Positions 1 through 12,472 of a stretch of 64,000 nucleotides of DNA are shown here, piece after piece. The stretch comes from Sipunculus nudus (taxonomy: Eukaryota; Annelida; Sipuncula; Golfingiida; Sipunculidae). Made by a program: the position numbers and the translations under genes. How positions within the stretch are numbered: the stretch's first letter is position 1; each line of letters opens with the position of its first letter. Under the pieces are notes generated by a model. It was not told the DNA's origin. It did no database searches and saw nothing but the letters and a program-made list of their open reading frames with translations. The DNA is taken from positions 43,847,079 through 43,911,078 of the forward strand of contig CM049309.1 in NCBI GenBank assembly GCA_026874595.1, read 5' to 3'.

Positions 1-721
1 GTAAAGGACCCGCTGGTTAAACCAGGAAAGGTTGTGGCAATTTAGTTAGCTAAACGTTGCATCCTTTTGGAACGTTAAATTTATATTTCAAATTTTGATT
101 CAATAAAAAGTCATAATATGACTTTTAAAAAAAAATGAATTACAAAAATATTGTTTTATAAATTGTTATAAAATTGTCACTCGGTGCTTAAAAATAGTGG
201 AATTTCTTAACTTAAACAGTTAATTCTATTAGTATATATAATATGAAAATGAATGTAATTTCTATAATAACATACGAAATCGAGAAGACTGTGCCAGCTT
301 GAACATGACATATTTTGTGGGTCTAATATTAAAATTCAATTACTTCTGGATTTATTGTGAATAGAGGGGTTTGCTAGAGACACTACCTAGAGACACTAAG
401 TTAAAGATATTTAATATGTCTGGAATATCTGAAGCGAGCCAGAATTAACGCCGTGATATGCTCAAATATGATTTTTGGCATGTTGACTGAATGTGATATT
501 GGATGGTGGCGCTTTGCATTCATATGATTGTTTTTGCGTATTGCTTCAATATCAGGCTTATCAATACCTGTTTATATTGCAAGAACTGGAATATAAATAA
601 CGATGAACACAGCAATAAATATAAAAATAAAATATACACTTTATTAGAATAAGAGTTAACAATAAAATATTCAAAGTACCATGCCTCCTATACATTGCTG
701 TATATATATAATTCCGATTAA
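1..721. other. AT-rich non-coding DNA
   Basis: No exon, RNA gene or recognised repeat seen. The only long reading frame (561-743, minus) is low-complexity Tyr/Cys/Leu sequence without family resemblance. Confidence 0.5.
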
Positions 722-981
722 AAGCACATGTTATCCAGAACAAGATTTAAAAGCACCTTGCGTTATACTTGTGGATTTTACTGTAAGTATATTCATAACT
801 CCCATAACAAGCACATGTTAACCAGAACAAGTTTAAACATTACCACGGATTCTACTTGTGGATTTTACTTTAAGTATATTCATAACTCCCATTACAAGCA
901 CATGCTAACTAGCACAAGTTTAAAAATTACCACGATTTCTACTTGTGGATATTACTTTAAAGTATATTTATAACCCAAACC
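722..981. repeat. 87-bp tandem repeat, three copies
   Basis: Units start at 722, 809 and 896, each with 'aagcacatgyta', then 'acttgtggattttactt', then 'agtatattcataactccc'. The third copy is the most diverged. The period is 29 codons, so one plus-strand frame stays open through all units (728-973). That is a by-product of the period, not evidence of a protein. Confidence 0.8.
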
Positions 982-1547
982 AAAGGCACATAAAGTTTCC
1001 TTTCACGGCATACGTCAACATAAGAAGCGTCACGATAAATATGTATTTTAACGCGTCCGATGAGAGCCGTCAGCCCGGCATAAATTCGTACCACAGTCGT
1101 CATGTACATATAACCCGATTATCAAACATAAGTTTTGCCTCTCTGGCGTCCCATTACCCATGTGACCGCAGTAAGAAACCACTTTTATTTTAGCGACCAG
1201 ACTGGGTTAGAAAAATGAGATGGTTTTCGATCCCTGCTGAGCCTCAGGGTGACTGTATATCCGGTAGTGTTTATTTCAGGATTAGGCCCTCTTTGTGCCA
1301 ATAGTGGCCCGCCGGGTAAGCCCGTGTCGATTAGTCTATCTTATCGTCTGGTGTCATTCACGGATATCAGAAATGGTGTAAGATCAGCCAAGCCAGTGAC
1401 TCTTCTTCAGTAATTGTAATAAGTTGTAACGTTTGAGAAACCCCAAAATATCATAAGAATTTGTTGTTAGAGGTTGTTAGGCGTATTATTTGATAATTGC
1501 ATAACTATTCTGTTTTAAAACGTTTTTATTTCCCACAGGGGACTAGC
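982..1547. other. Non-coding DNA, nothing recognised
   Basis: Moderately GC-richer than the flanks, with several CG dinucleotides near 1040-1120. No exon or repeat identified. Confidence 0.4.
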
Positions 1548-1747
1548 CAGGGGCGGATTCAGGAAGGGGGAAGTGTCCAGTCCAGGACTGGCAGGAGGAC
1601 TTATGACAAAACCTAAAAAAAATCCCCAGGTCCGGAAACGGGAGGGGGGTCCAGGGAAAAAAAAAGTTCCTGAAACCTTTAATAGAAGGTTGTGGCGGCT
1701 GAAATTTGGACCCCCCCCCCCCCCCCCCCCCCCCGGATCCGCTTCTG
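1548..1747. mobile_element. hAT-like MITE, family B, copy 1 (inverted relative to others)
   Basis: The left end is 'caggggcggattcagg' and the right end 'ggatccgcttctg', whose complement is 'cagaagcggatcc'. The interior carries 'aggaggacttatgacaaaacc', the reverse of 'ggttttgtcattantcct' seen in the copies at 36.8, 49.5 and 54.1 kb, plus a run of about 24 C. CAG...CTG ends with 'GGCGGATCC' are hAT-style. No exact 8-bp target duplication was seen. Confidence 0.6.
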
Positions 1748-2050
1748 CCATCTGTGCACCAGAAAGAAGGTGAGATTTAGCAATATATATAGCATTTTCT
1801 ATTATTTTGAATTTAGTTATACAAATATCATTCTCCATTTGGGGGGGGGGGGGTCATACTGTTTTCATTTCATTGTTAAAGACTAGACAAACAATACATT
1901 ATTTCTGTTTCATAGTGAATGGTATTTTCGAGATAAACAGGACATCATTTCCTGAATTGTTTGTTTGCTATGAGGACCCTTGTTATTTGGAGGACGTTAT
2001 GAGATATTTTAACTATAGTTCTAAAGGTTATAGAAATACAGAAGGTACAG
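1748..2050. other. Non-coding spacer between two MITEs
   Basis: Contains a G run near 1841-1852. No exon recognised; the reading frame 1807-2064 has no recognisable motif. Confidence 0.4.
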
Positions 2051-2053
2051 TTA

Positions 2054-2393
2054 GGCCAAAATAAAAAAAGGTATGGTTCTCAGGCACTTTTTTTCAGAAA
2101 TCAATGCGGGCGGGCGTTTTTTTTATATTTATTTTTTTGGTATGTTTCGATAAAAATGACAAAAGATTAAGGAAAAGCATGATAATAACAGATTTATTTT
2201 GCTAAACAAGTAAAAGCCCTACATAAAAAGAGGGAATTGTATGATTTTATCTCCTTGAAAGAAATGTCCGAGCGGTTGCAGCACTAAATTGGTAAGGTTC
2301 TATTGAAAATCAAAATAAAATTTTTTTGATGCGGGGGTTTAAAAATTGATGCGGGCGGTGCCTGAGAACCATACCTTTTATTTTTTTCTGGCC
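2054..2393. mobile_element. PIF/Harbinger-like MITE, family A, complete copy
   Basis: The element is 340 bp. Ends are GGCC followed by an A-rich stretch and 'aaggtatggttctcaggcac', mirrored at 2355-2393 by 'gtgcctgagaaccatacctt', a T-rich stretch and GGCC. The direct repeat TTA lies at 2051-2053 and 2394-2396. A TTA/TAA 3-bp duplication with GGCC-type ends is typical of PIF/Harbinger elements (family knowledge). No transposase frame, so non-autonomous. Confidence 0.75.
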
Positions 2394-2396
2394 TTA

Positions 2397-5300
2397 GAGA
2401 AATATTTTAGGTAATCCGGATAACTAAAATATGTTAATAATTCATCTGATTTTTTCCCGTTTTGATTAATGAGTTTGCGATTTCTTTACCGTGCCCGAGT
2501 ACAATTGCCGTTCACAGGTATTAGGGCCCGCCTTTGTTCTGAGGCTAACCTAGTTGTATTGTGGGTTCAGACTACATATCTACATTTTAGTTATTATCGT
2601 TCGTGTAATGACTCAAGGCATATCCTTCAGTGAATTCCGATGAATAAATAAACATCATACCGTGTTAATGTTTGTGTGACAGGTATAAAAGGCAACCGAC
2701 AGCAATGCGAGAGATTTTCACCAAAACACGTACTCCTCCTGTAATGGCCTTAACCATTCTATTTCTAATAAGCCTTTCCATATGCAGGTATCAGATGCAG
2801 GTTATAAATAGGTTTTGTCTTTCAAAATAGAAAATTATGTTACTTTGGGAAGACTAAGTAAACAAATACGCCGGATTTTCGTCAGTTCTTCTGTGGTTCT
2901 TGGTAGTCGTTAGTATAACCTTACCAGGAATTGGATACATGGACACATGGTCTGAAACGGCTATACTGCCCTATGTACGACTCTTCTTCCGTATAATTTT
3001 AACCTTCCCTAGAGGTAATATGTCTCTGCCACCGTGGGTTGATTTGATTTGTCTGTTAGCAACTGTACTGTAAAAGTTATAACCGGTTAAGATGGAAAGG
3101 TATCAACGGTTTAGATGTACTCTCCTCCAGCAGCGCTTATACACGTTGTCCGAGACATCATGTCATGTCACCGCTGCTTTGTACAGCAAGGTTATATTGG
3201 TTCGAGCGCTGGGGAACACCGGGACATAAGCTCTCTTTGGTCTGATTCTTGGCCCTATGCTAGAACGGATGTCATCAGACCAACGAGAGAAGGTGTCGCA
3301 TTTGTTTTTAAAATATGCGTTGGATGCACAATGCAATTTCAACACCACGCTCTTTTTGGTCCGATTACAATCCTTTGCTCAGTGCGCACCCTGGTGTTCG
3401 AACCCAGAGAACCTTTTTATGCAAAGCAGGGGTTACACGAAAGGATGGCTGGGACGACTGCCGCTCATCACCGCTGCGTGTTGGGCGTATTTTATGTTGT
3501 AAAGGGTTATGGAAATGCCCTAGTAACATTCAATTAGAAATTGAATATAATCCGGATTACGTTATTATGCTTTTGTTCAAATGATGCTTTAATCATACGA
3601 GAAATTGCTACTTGATTGTCTCGGCAGGAGCGAGGTCATTACAATTCAATTGTCTAAAGTATTAGATGAAATAGCAGGTATTATGTATATAATTATGTTT
3701 ATTGTAAAATGTTCACATGAGTGGAATTTTGGCCTAAGGTCTTCCAGAATAATAATTCCATTCATTCATTGGATGAAATAATAGGTTTATATATCCAGAT
3801 GTGACAAAATTCTATCCCCATACGTAATGGTGTGACTTTATTAGGGCCAGCTTTATTCTGGCGGGCATATCTGCTCTGTGATGCAACCATTGAGTGACAA
3901 CCATGAGAGTTAGGGCTCAGATTCATATATTTCATGCGTTCACGTACAAAACACAAAAGTTTGATCAGGATCCTGGTAATATTCCGGATTTTTTTTAACC
4001 AGAATGCTGGCGGAGTTCTGCGGTCTCTAAATGCTTTCCGGCTGAGGTATTATTCGAGCGCTTGCAGCCATTGATGTGTTGTTAACTATGGTTTTGTGTA
4101 ATGGAGATTCACCGTGGCGCCATTATCGACCTGAAATCGCTCTTTCCATATAACTGGTACATTATTTGACTCCCTGGTTGTATTTCTCGCCGATGTGGTC
4201 TTATATAGCCAGAATGGTACTAAGTAGACCGCATACCTCCGCAATAAAAAAAAAACAAAAGGATCCGCCCCTTTATCCAGATCAACACCAAGGTGTTATG
4301 AAGTCTTTCCTAATCCATGTGTCACGAACTTCATGAAAACTGTCTGAGTAGTTTTTGCGTAAGTCTGGTAGGAGACACACAAACAAACAAACACCGGGGT
4401 AACATGATCTCTCAGGCCAATGTAATTTTCACATAGCCTGTCTCTCCTCACGGCTCAAGAAGATGAGAAAGCATTGAGAAAAACATGGCAACTTTTGAAG
4501 ATAAAGGGGGGTCCGTAAACCATAAATAATCATATTATATACATTATACACGTTATTCTCTCTCCTGCGTCAGCTAGAATCAGGGACTTTTAGGCCTGGT
4601 TTGGGTTCGTTTATAAAGAATCGAAAAAAGTCAGACCCTAGAAATCCGGAAATGCGCCAGACTACCGCCTGGCAGCTGGTTCTCAATTCTAAAACATCGT
4701 AAAAAGAAACAACGCATTGCTGACTTTGCAGAAAGTCGCCAGGCATTTACTCGGTAGGATTAGGGATTACAATACAGCGTCGGTTGTCATGCGGCCTGGC
4801 GTTCCTGTAATTCTTTAATTACGAAACCATATATGGCGTTAATTAATGCCATTTCTACCCTGACCAATCTAGGAAATTGATCATATCGATTTTTGGCACG
4901 AGAGACCCGGGTTACACTCAGAGGGACAAAATGATTATTTATCATGTTTGAAGATTATATTCCTCGTTGTGTGTGATATGGTCCAAACATATCCACAGAG
5001 AAGGAACCTAAATTATACTTTATTATTCCCAGGCTGGTTTTTCATTGGAACCTAACCATTTATCTTAATATCGACATACTAATTCAGAGTGTATAATGGG
5101 GAAAATGTAGTGTCATTGGTTTGAACATATAGAAGGGGTATATGTTAATGCATAAATGTGTAAGCAAAAAAAGTATTATATGATCGCGGAGCCAATCTGT
5201 ATCCCGTCCTTTAACATTAATGAGCCTTCTTGTATATGATCTAACACCTGTCCAAAATCTTACCGAGATGAGCTATATAATATTAAGTAATAGGAAATAC

Positions 5301-5443
5301 TGAGCAGATGAGCAGAGTGTCCGGTTCTAGGATGATTTTTTTTTAAAGCCGTCATATATAAATATATATAATATAAACTTTAATATTCATTTTATATTGT
5401 TACAGGTGCTCTATTTATTCTGTGAGACGGGTGTAACTCGTGT
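2397..5443. other. Non-coding DNA with small repeat relics
   Basis: No exon recognised. 4262-4272 carries 'ggatccgcccctt', a possible stub of MITE family B. The 140-residue frame at 3115-3537 has no recognisable motif, and its region includes a B-box-like 'ggtgttcgaaccc' near 3392, so an old SINE relic is possible. Otherwise nothing. Confidence 0.4.
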
Positions 5444-6111
5444 TGTGACACCCTCGCCAGGCCGTTTGTTACATTCTCAGTTTAATCCGTACTGGTTGAA
5501 CTCTCGTTTTCATGCTAGCCTTGGGATTCTCGCCTGGCCGAGGTCACGTGTGGACCTTGGTACGTAGAGACACACACAGCGATGTTCTTCTGGATGATTC
5601 CTGTTTACTGTGTTGTGTAAGATCCTTTAGACTCTTCGAGAAATAGAAGCTTCTCGGCTTGAGGGGAAAAGTTATATAAGGGGGCTGTGTTTAAGAGCCG
5701 AGAGAGAGCAGCAGAGAAGATTCCAGCGGTGTCAGTTTCTGGGACCTTATCCGATGAGTAGGCAATTATAGATTTTCTTCAGACCTTCTCCTGGATCTTG
5801 TGACGAGTCTTGTTTGGACTTCAGCAGTTTACTTTCTGGATTGTTACAAGAGCTTTACACTGGACTGTCATTCTCCGAGAGTATACATTTAAAGAACTTA
5901 TCGTTGTGACGGTGGTGGAGCCAGGTACTGTGCACATTGTTTATTTTACTGTGTGATTGTATTGATCTGTTGTTATACCGCTGTTATACTGTAATGTTAC
6001 ATACTTGTAATGTTAGGGCTGTTTTAAGAATAAATTATGGTTATTTGTTAACAAAAAACCACTGACTTCTTTATTCATTCCCCTAGACATTTCACGCTGC
6101 CAAGTGTTACA
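5444..6111 (+). mobile_element. Solo LTR candidate (668 bp)
   Basis: Begins 'tgtgacaccctcgccagg' and ends 'cgctgccaagtgttaca', whose complement is 'tgtaacacttggcagcg', so the ends are imperfect inverted repeats of the TG...CA kind. Internally a TATA box (gttatataag, 5671-5680) lies about 350 bp upstream of AATAAA (6029-6034), as expected for an LTR with R and polyA parts. Much GC-richer than its surroundings. No internal region, primer site or exact target duplication seen, so a recombined solo LTR is the best guess. Confidence 0.55.
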
Positions 6112-6220
6112 GAATCTGATTTTTTTTATCTCCATTACAATATTTTGTGTTCATCACGCATACGTGATCTGTTTATATTAGGTTCCGTAACAATATGGAT
6201 AGTACAAACACTTATAACAA

Positions 6221-6368
6221 CTAACCGCGGTACTCTCCATGGCTCAAATGGTGGCGTTCGGTAAACTGTGGATGTGGAGGAAACCGGAGAAAACCACCGA
6301 CCTTGAACGGGCAACTACAACCCACTCTCATAGCCACGGCGGGGATCGAACCCGGGCTGCCAGGCCCC

Positions 6369-6370
<2 letters not shown>
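6221..6370 (-). mobile_element. tRNA-derived SINE fragment, family 1
   Basis: On the minus strand it reads 'gggttcgatcccc' (Pol III B box), then 'gccgtggctatgagag', 'gggttgta' and 'ttttctccggtttcctcc'. A second copy of the same layout lies at 55038-55200 on the plus strand. The A-box end is replaced here by the TA tract, so the copy is 5'-truncated. Confidence 0.6.
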
Positions 6371-6421
<51 letters not shown>

Positions 6422-6429
6422 TATATATA

Positions 6430-6493
<64 letters not shown>
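6371..6493. repeat. (TA)n microsatellite
   Basis: About 123 bp of AT repeats with two short interruptions (aaat, attt). Abuts the SINE fragment; the Tyr-Ile frames across it on both strands are artefacts. Confidence 0.95.
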
Positions 6494-6496
<3 letters not shown>

Positions 6497-8790
6497 ACTC
6501 ATTATCAAAGAACACGAGTTCTGTTAAAAAATGAGTGCCCAGGGGGGAACTAATCGAAACAATATCAGCCATGAGTGAGCAAACAACGGTTTGCTTCGAT
6601 GACGCCCAGTGTGGGTTTAATGACTATATATAAAGAAAGGCACCGATACCGTAAGATCAGTTCACCAATAACGGTATATAGTGTGTATACTACACCCTCA
6701 TCACCTATATGACGATCGTGTTTAAATTAGGTCGCGCGACCTTAAGCCCACAGCCATATCTAAAACTCTCATCAAATTAACTGACATAAGAGAAGTGATA
6801 ACCCGCAAGCCCTGCCACAATATTGATGATTTATATCACTATCAAATAGATTCTTTGAGGCGTTCATCAAAAAATCAATAAAGAAATTTCGTCGAGGGAT
6901 CTGATAAGACGCGTGATTTACGCTAATGAATTCCCTAAAAGAAATAGTTTCTTATCACAGAGGCGGTCTGCAAATTGCTGTTAATTCTGAATTAGCTGGG
7001 AGCCTCTTTGGTGAAATGTCACATTATTTATTTAAACAGAGGTGAATTTTAAATAGCTATCTGTATAAAGAGTTAACGGATACGCAACAAGCTTGTTGTT
7101 AAAATACTCCGCCTCTCATATAAGTGAGAGCCATGTATTCAGCATTAAAAGTTCCGAACTTAATAGTTGTTTTTCTAATTAGGTTATGATATTGTAAATA
7201 TGATGGATACAACTTTATGATCTTTGTTCTGGCGTATGACACAAGAGAATTTGCCACTTGGTATGATGGAATTATATGAAATTAAACACGCCTTGGCCAG
7301 ACAAGCCAACAGAACACACAGCCATTTTGTCGAAAGTATCGCTGTTTTTCGGGCCCGTCAGGACCCAACGTATGTTTATATAATGGCGGTAAAATACCCA
7401 GAGTAAAGTCTGCTAATGCATACGGGCAAATTAGCAAGTTAGATTACATTTATGATGCGGCAGTTTTGTATACTGACTCTAAAGTCAGCCTCCCTGCGTC
7501 AGATGTACAGGTTTGGGGAATGATAAAAGGAAAAAGGAATGGACCTGCTCTTGATGATATAATAGAACATCCTCTCTGTGGCGCAAGGGACTCCCTGGTT
7601 TATTCGCTCCTGACCTTTAAACGATAGACCATCAAATGTGTCATTTGTTATTGCGGTAAATGCTATTCCGCTGGGTGCACTGTTGAATCATACTTCTGTA
7701 TTAACACGTTGTGAATAGAAATATAAATCAGTCTGTAGAACTTTTAGATGGTCCATCCATAAGCGTTCAGTTTCGATTCTTTTCAAGCGATCTTTTATTT
7801 ATATCACAACAAGTTGTCCTTTTCAGTTAAAATAGCAAAAATAGTATCTATAAACACGAGTATTCCCATACCGGTATAAAGATTGGTATTTTGTATTTTC
7901 TTTTGGCGTAACATAAAATTCAAAATCAGGTCAATTATTAATACTGATGATATTGACATTTTATTCTATATGTATAAAATCTAAGAAGGAAAGGCATAAA
8001 ACTGCCCGACAAAGGGCGGGGAAAAAAAGAATAACTCTATGCCGAATTGCACAACTTAAGTGCAAAATGTTTCTATTTATGTGTTGATTCTAAACAAGAT
8101 TGGCGATTCTTTGTTCAGGAAAATACTACTGATAGTTTTAAGAAACGTAAACTTTATTTCTAGGTTTGTTATATGTATGATAAAAATAATTGATTTGTAC
8201 ATAACCGTCAGGTTGAACATTTCAATGAAAAATGGATAGTACATGTATTACTTCATTTTTCCTTTCATGTCTGCATTGACCTTCACTCTAGTTTGCATGT
8301 ATGTTGTTGGTAAACATGGTCACACCTTAATCATTTGTTTTTATTGATCAAGTAAACATGACTCACCAGCTGTACTTGGAGGCTTGCCTAAACCCCGACC
8401 CAGCTCTGACAAGGGAATGTCATTTCGCGTACTGTATACGCTAGCTGAATGGTAAATGGACGTGGACCTGACAGTGTGACCTGATGGATTTTTCGTTCGT
8501 TTGGATTTGTGTTCCCGTACGTAACTCACACAGATTCCGTTATACACACACACGAATATATATATATTAGAATGACAGGTCAAATATCTACTAACGACCT
8601 GTAAATAGGTCGTTGGGTACTTAACGCTATCTTTGCTTTTTTACATGCTATCTTAAACAAAGCTATGAACATCTGATGTCACCCAGGCCCGGTATTTACC
8701 GCTCTTGTGGGCCCTGGGCATGTATTTATCCTCATTGCTGGTTCACAGCGTCAAGGAACCCCTAAAAGACGTACTTGTTTGAAAAAGAGA
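6494..8790. other. Non-coding DNA
   Basis: No exon recognised. A short perfect hairpin 'acgacct...aggtcgt' lies at 8593-8612. 'gctaatgcat' and 'aaattagc' near 7411-7435 are POU/homeodomain-like words, of unknown value. Confidence 0.35.
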
Positions 8791-8845
8791 CGATGCCTTC
8801 GGGCAAAGTCCAGCCATCTAGGTTACAGCCGACCGTGAAGAATTT

Positions 8846-8911
8846 CACCGATTTGAACTCGCGACCTCCGGGCTTTGAGTCATGTATTCTACCCCTAGGC
8901 CATAGAAGCTG
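8846..8911 (-). mobile_element. tRNA-like SINE head
   Basis: On the minus strand an A-box-like 'tggcctaggggtag' (8902-8889) is followed about 30 nt later by a B-box-like 'gagttcaaatc' (8860-8850). Neither acceptor nor anticodon stem folds cleanly, so this is a SINE head or tRNA relic rather than a working tRNA gene. Confidence 0.5.
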
Positions 8912-9696
8912 TTGTTTTCAAGGCTGCAGGTGATCTACTTCACATATAGCCAGTATAAATATCGATATGCTTAAGTAAATGATAAACGTAATAGGCAAAG
9001 TTAACTTGCATAGTCCTTGTTATATTAGACTGTCTACAATAAACCACTTTGCCATTGACCCGTCACTTCTGTAATAACCTTATACCGACGCTGAACTAGT
9101 GACCCAGGTCCATCTGCTCCTGCTGCTTACAAACACCCAGCTACTCGTTTTGGTTGAGTTCATACATCAAGTGGATGAGTCTTGCGGGTTCTTAGATGAA
9201 GTGTAAATTATATCAATATACCTAAATGTTTCTGATAGTTTTTTTTTATTATTAGTTAACTATGTAACTAGAATGTGCACAAAAGTGGACAACTTCTACT
9301 TAGCTTGTTTAAATGCAGAAATTGGTAGGAAGACGCACCAGATTTTTTTTTATCAAAGTCATATGTTAATAAAATTTCATTTTTATTTAAAATAAGACCA
9401 AATGTCTTTTTAACTTGCATATATACTCTGTGAAAATTCACCTATGATAATTTACAAGCATACTATTTTCTATTACTTTTACTAAAGCCCGCAATTCCTT
9501 TACGGCTTTGCTGGGCAATTGTCTTAACTACCACGACCAATGAAAAGGAGAAATTTATAGTAGATTTCAAGCTCTCCGTATATCTGGTTTAATTTTATAA
9601 ACACTTCTTCAACTGGCATCCTTTTCGAAGAACTGTAGGGCGAGGTTTTCACGTTCCCTCTGCTTGAGCGTTATCTTTCTCCACTTTAGAATGTAT
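8912..9696. other. AT-rich non-coding DNA
   Basis: Nothing recognised. Confidence 0.4.
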
Positions 9697-10115
9697 CTAA
9701 GCGTACACGTTACGAAATTTGGATAGGGTACGATTTCAGAATTTACTAATTACGAATATCGTTAATACCCAAGATTCGTATAGTAATTTTTCCGTATATA
9801 ATACGAATATTGTGCAAAAGGGATGGGATAATTACATGAAATGATGATCAGCAACATGATTGCCCATGAAAGTTGGTTCTATACATCGCAGAAAATTGGC
9901 TTTATGTGCTTCGAACAGGATATAAGAAGCGGGTACGTCAAAGAAGGCACTAAGCAACTTAAGCCCGGCATACACGTAATGAATTTTGGGTAGGATGCGA
10001 TACGATACGAAGTCAAGATCGGAGAACAAACACGTTGAGACAGGAAGCTAAGAATATCATGTCGTATCCTGCTTAATAACATAATTTACCCAAAATACGT
10101 AACGTCTACGCTGTG
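9697..10115. mobile_element. Candidate MITE with nested inverted ends
   Basis: 'agcgtacacgttacgaaatt' starts near 9699. A related 'catacacgtaatgaatttt' with 'gggtaggatgcgatacg' starts near 9970. The complement, 'tacccaaaatacgtaacg' and 'tctacgctg', lies at 10088-10115. The 9970-10115 part alone could be a unit of about 150 bp, or all three marks may belong to a larger element. Confidence 0.4.
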
Positions 10116-12394
10116 CTTGCGTCTCCCCTTGCGTCTTCATGTTTTTAAGTATCTTTATTTACAGCTGTATATGAACAATGCACATACGGTAAAGCCCCAT
10201 ATAGTAACAGATATATTCGCGTCACAGAAGTTTTAACTTTAACATATATATATTTTTTTTAAATTTCCTTTGAAGAGGTATGCAAGTTACGTAATACCAT
10301 TCTAGGTTTATGATTATATCTAAAAAAATTCAAGATAGTATTGCAAGCAACTTGCCATTAAAATTAAAATGATGTATATTTTGCCAAGATTTGCCATGCT
10401 ACATGAGTCTATGTTAATTTTACTGTTGATCCGTTTACATGTCCAATTATAATGTTCAGACGCCAAGTGCGGATTTTTCAGTTTTGTCAAAATTATAGCA
10501 CTAGAATGGGTTTATAAATTCACATAATTCACTGATCGTGAAAATGTAAACATAATATCATCTTAATCGTTTGTTATCCTAAACGATCTCAACTAAATGT
10601 TGTAATAAATGCAAATCCCTGGAACCACGTTTAATTCAATATTAAACGAAAACAAATTTCAATTTACAGTTAGATGCACTTAATTGGAGATAACAACATT
10701 AACTGTAACAATTAAAGTGCAGTCCATGTAGTTAAGTGCAAGGGCGAAGTGGGGAGAGGAGTAATAGCATTTTGGAATATTTAAATCGACTAAAAGTAGT
10801 ACCCTTAATTAATAACACCCGGAATAGTTAAAACTGCACTATTTTTTCTAGTTATTTCAAAGTCAACATGCTAGTATCGGAAAACCATTGTAAAAAGGAT
10901 ATAAGCTTTCTGCAAACACTCTATTTACGTCCGGGTTATGTTGTCATTTTGTTTTTTTAATCTCTCTATCTTTGGCTGGTGACACTTGTGATGGCGTGAG
11001 AGCCTGGGACGCCAACTAGAACATGTATTTTCTTTGTGATAATATTAGGAAAATGAGTCGCCCCCTGAAAAGCATTAAAACAGTGCTCCCAAAAAGCAAA
11101 TGCGGTAAGCTCTGACGGTGATTGACAACTGCATGTGCGACATTTTGATGGTAAAGATATATTCATATGTACACTTCCCCAATGGTAATAACTTGCAGGT
11201 GTGATAAAAATTAGAGTTGTTGGTTTATCTGTGGGTCGGTTTAAAATTCAGCCATCCCTGCCTTCTATACGTAATGACTCCGTCATTATATCGGCTAATT
11301 AGGTGCAATAGTTATAGTTAACACTTGAATGTCACAACTATTGGAAAGCGTTTAATTATGATACTTGTTAAAGAGCTTGTCTCTCAAGGTCTATGACCAA
11401 GAACGGCCAGAGAGAAACACCCACATTCTCTGTATCTTTCTGTAAGAGGTTTACATATATGGTCGATTTATCAAGGGATGCATTGTAAGTACCTCAATGT
11501 AAGAGGACCGCTAAATGGCAAAATATATAATCCTTACTCCTGTATTCTTGAAATAATTGTTGCCCATATTTTTAAGACAACAGAGACTCCGTGAAATAAC
11601 CCAGGCATGGATCTGGTTAATAGAACCTCCATATGGATAGGTAGCTTTACGTATGCGTTTAACTATCCCCATATGTAGTCAGTTATTGATTACGAACAAG
11701 AAGACATAGGGTATTGTCAAATAATGTTGACGGAGCAATTTTCTTTTGTACAAGAAGGGTTGCCCCATAAAAATATAATAAATAAACGGGGGTACACGTG
11801 TTTATAAGTGCATGCAAATGCAATGTCCAAGTTTAAATTACTCCATCTTCATGCAAAGGTGACCACAAAATTGCTCTGGTACAGTTCTTAATCTAAACTT
11901 TTCCATTTTTTTTTATTTGCTTGTCGTTTCCATTTGCGAGCGTGGAAGTGCCGTTTCTCCTATTATGAAAACCGTCATGTGATACAATCCACAAATATCT
12001 AACATTAATCAACTAATAGACCATTCGGTAAATCATTTTGAGATGACAGTAAGAAAGAGTGGTTGATGTACAGGGCGTTAAATGCTCGTATTTATAGGGT
12101 CTGTATTTAAGGTTTGTCATCACCGACGATATCAGCCTCATCCGACTTCACACTGCGCTGGTCTTTAAGGCTTTTATATTCTTGTAGTTTTTCCTGGTCC
12201 CCAGAGAAGCATACAAGCCAAACAGTCATAATAAATGGTAAAATGTTATATATTCTTAAATTTCCTGCCGCTCCTAACAAATAGGCACAGTTGTGGTTAA
12301 GACTTTGGCCAGGGGTCTTAGCTCGATAAGCATTCTGAACGGAAAGTCAAACAATCTTGCGGTCATAAGTCCTGCGCCATGACCATTATGCCAT

Positions 12395-12396
<2 letters not shown>
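10116..12396. other. AT-rich non-coding DNA
   Basis: No exon or clear repeat seen. Confidence 0.4.
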
Positions 12397-12464
<68 letters not shown>

Positions 12465-12472
12465 TATATATG
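12397..12472. repeat. (TA)n microsatellite
   Basis: 76 bp of TA with one AA interruption. Confidence 0.95.

Noticed and set aside
3115-3537. 140-residue plus frame
   Set aside because: Three overlapping frames are open in the same place and a SINE-like B box lies inside; no family resemblance.
8846-8911. Functional tRNA gene on the minus strand
   Set aside because: A and B boxes are present, but acceptor and anticodon stems do not pair convincingly.
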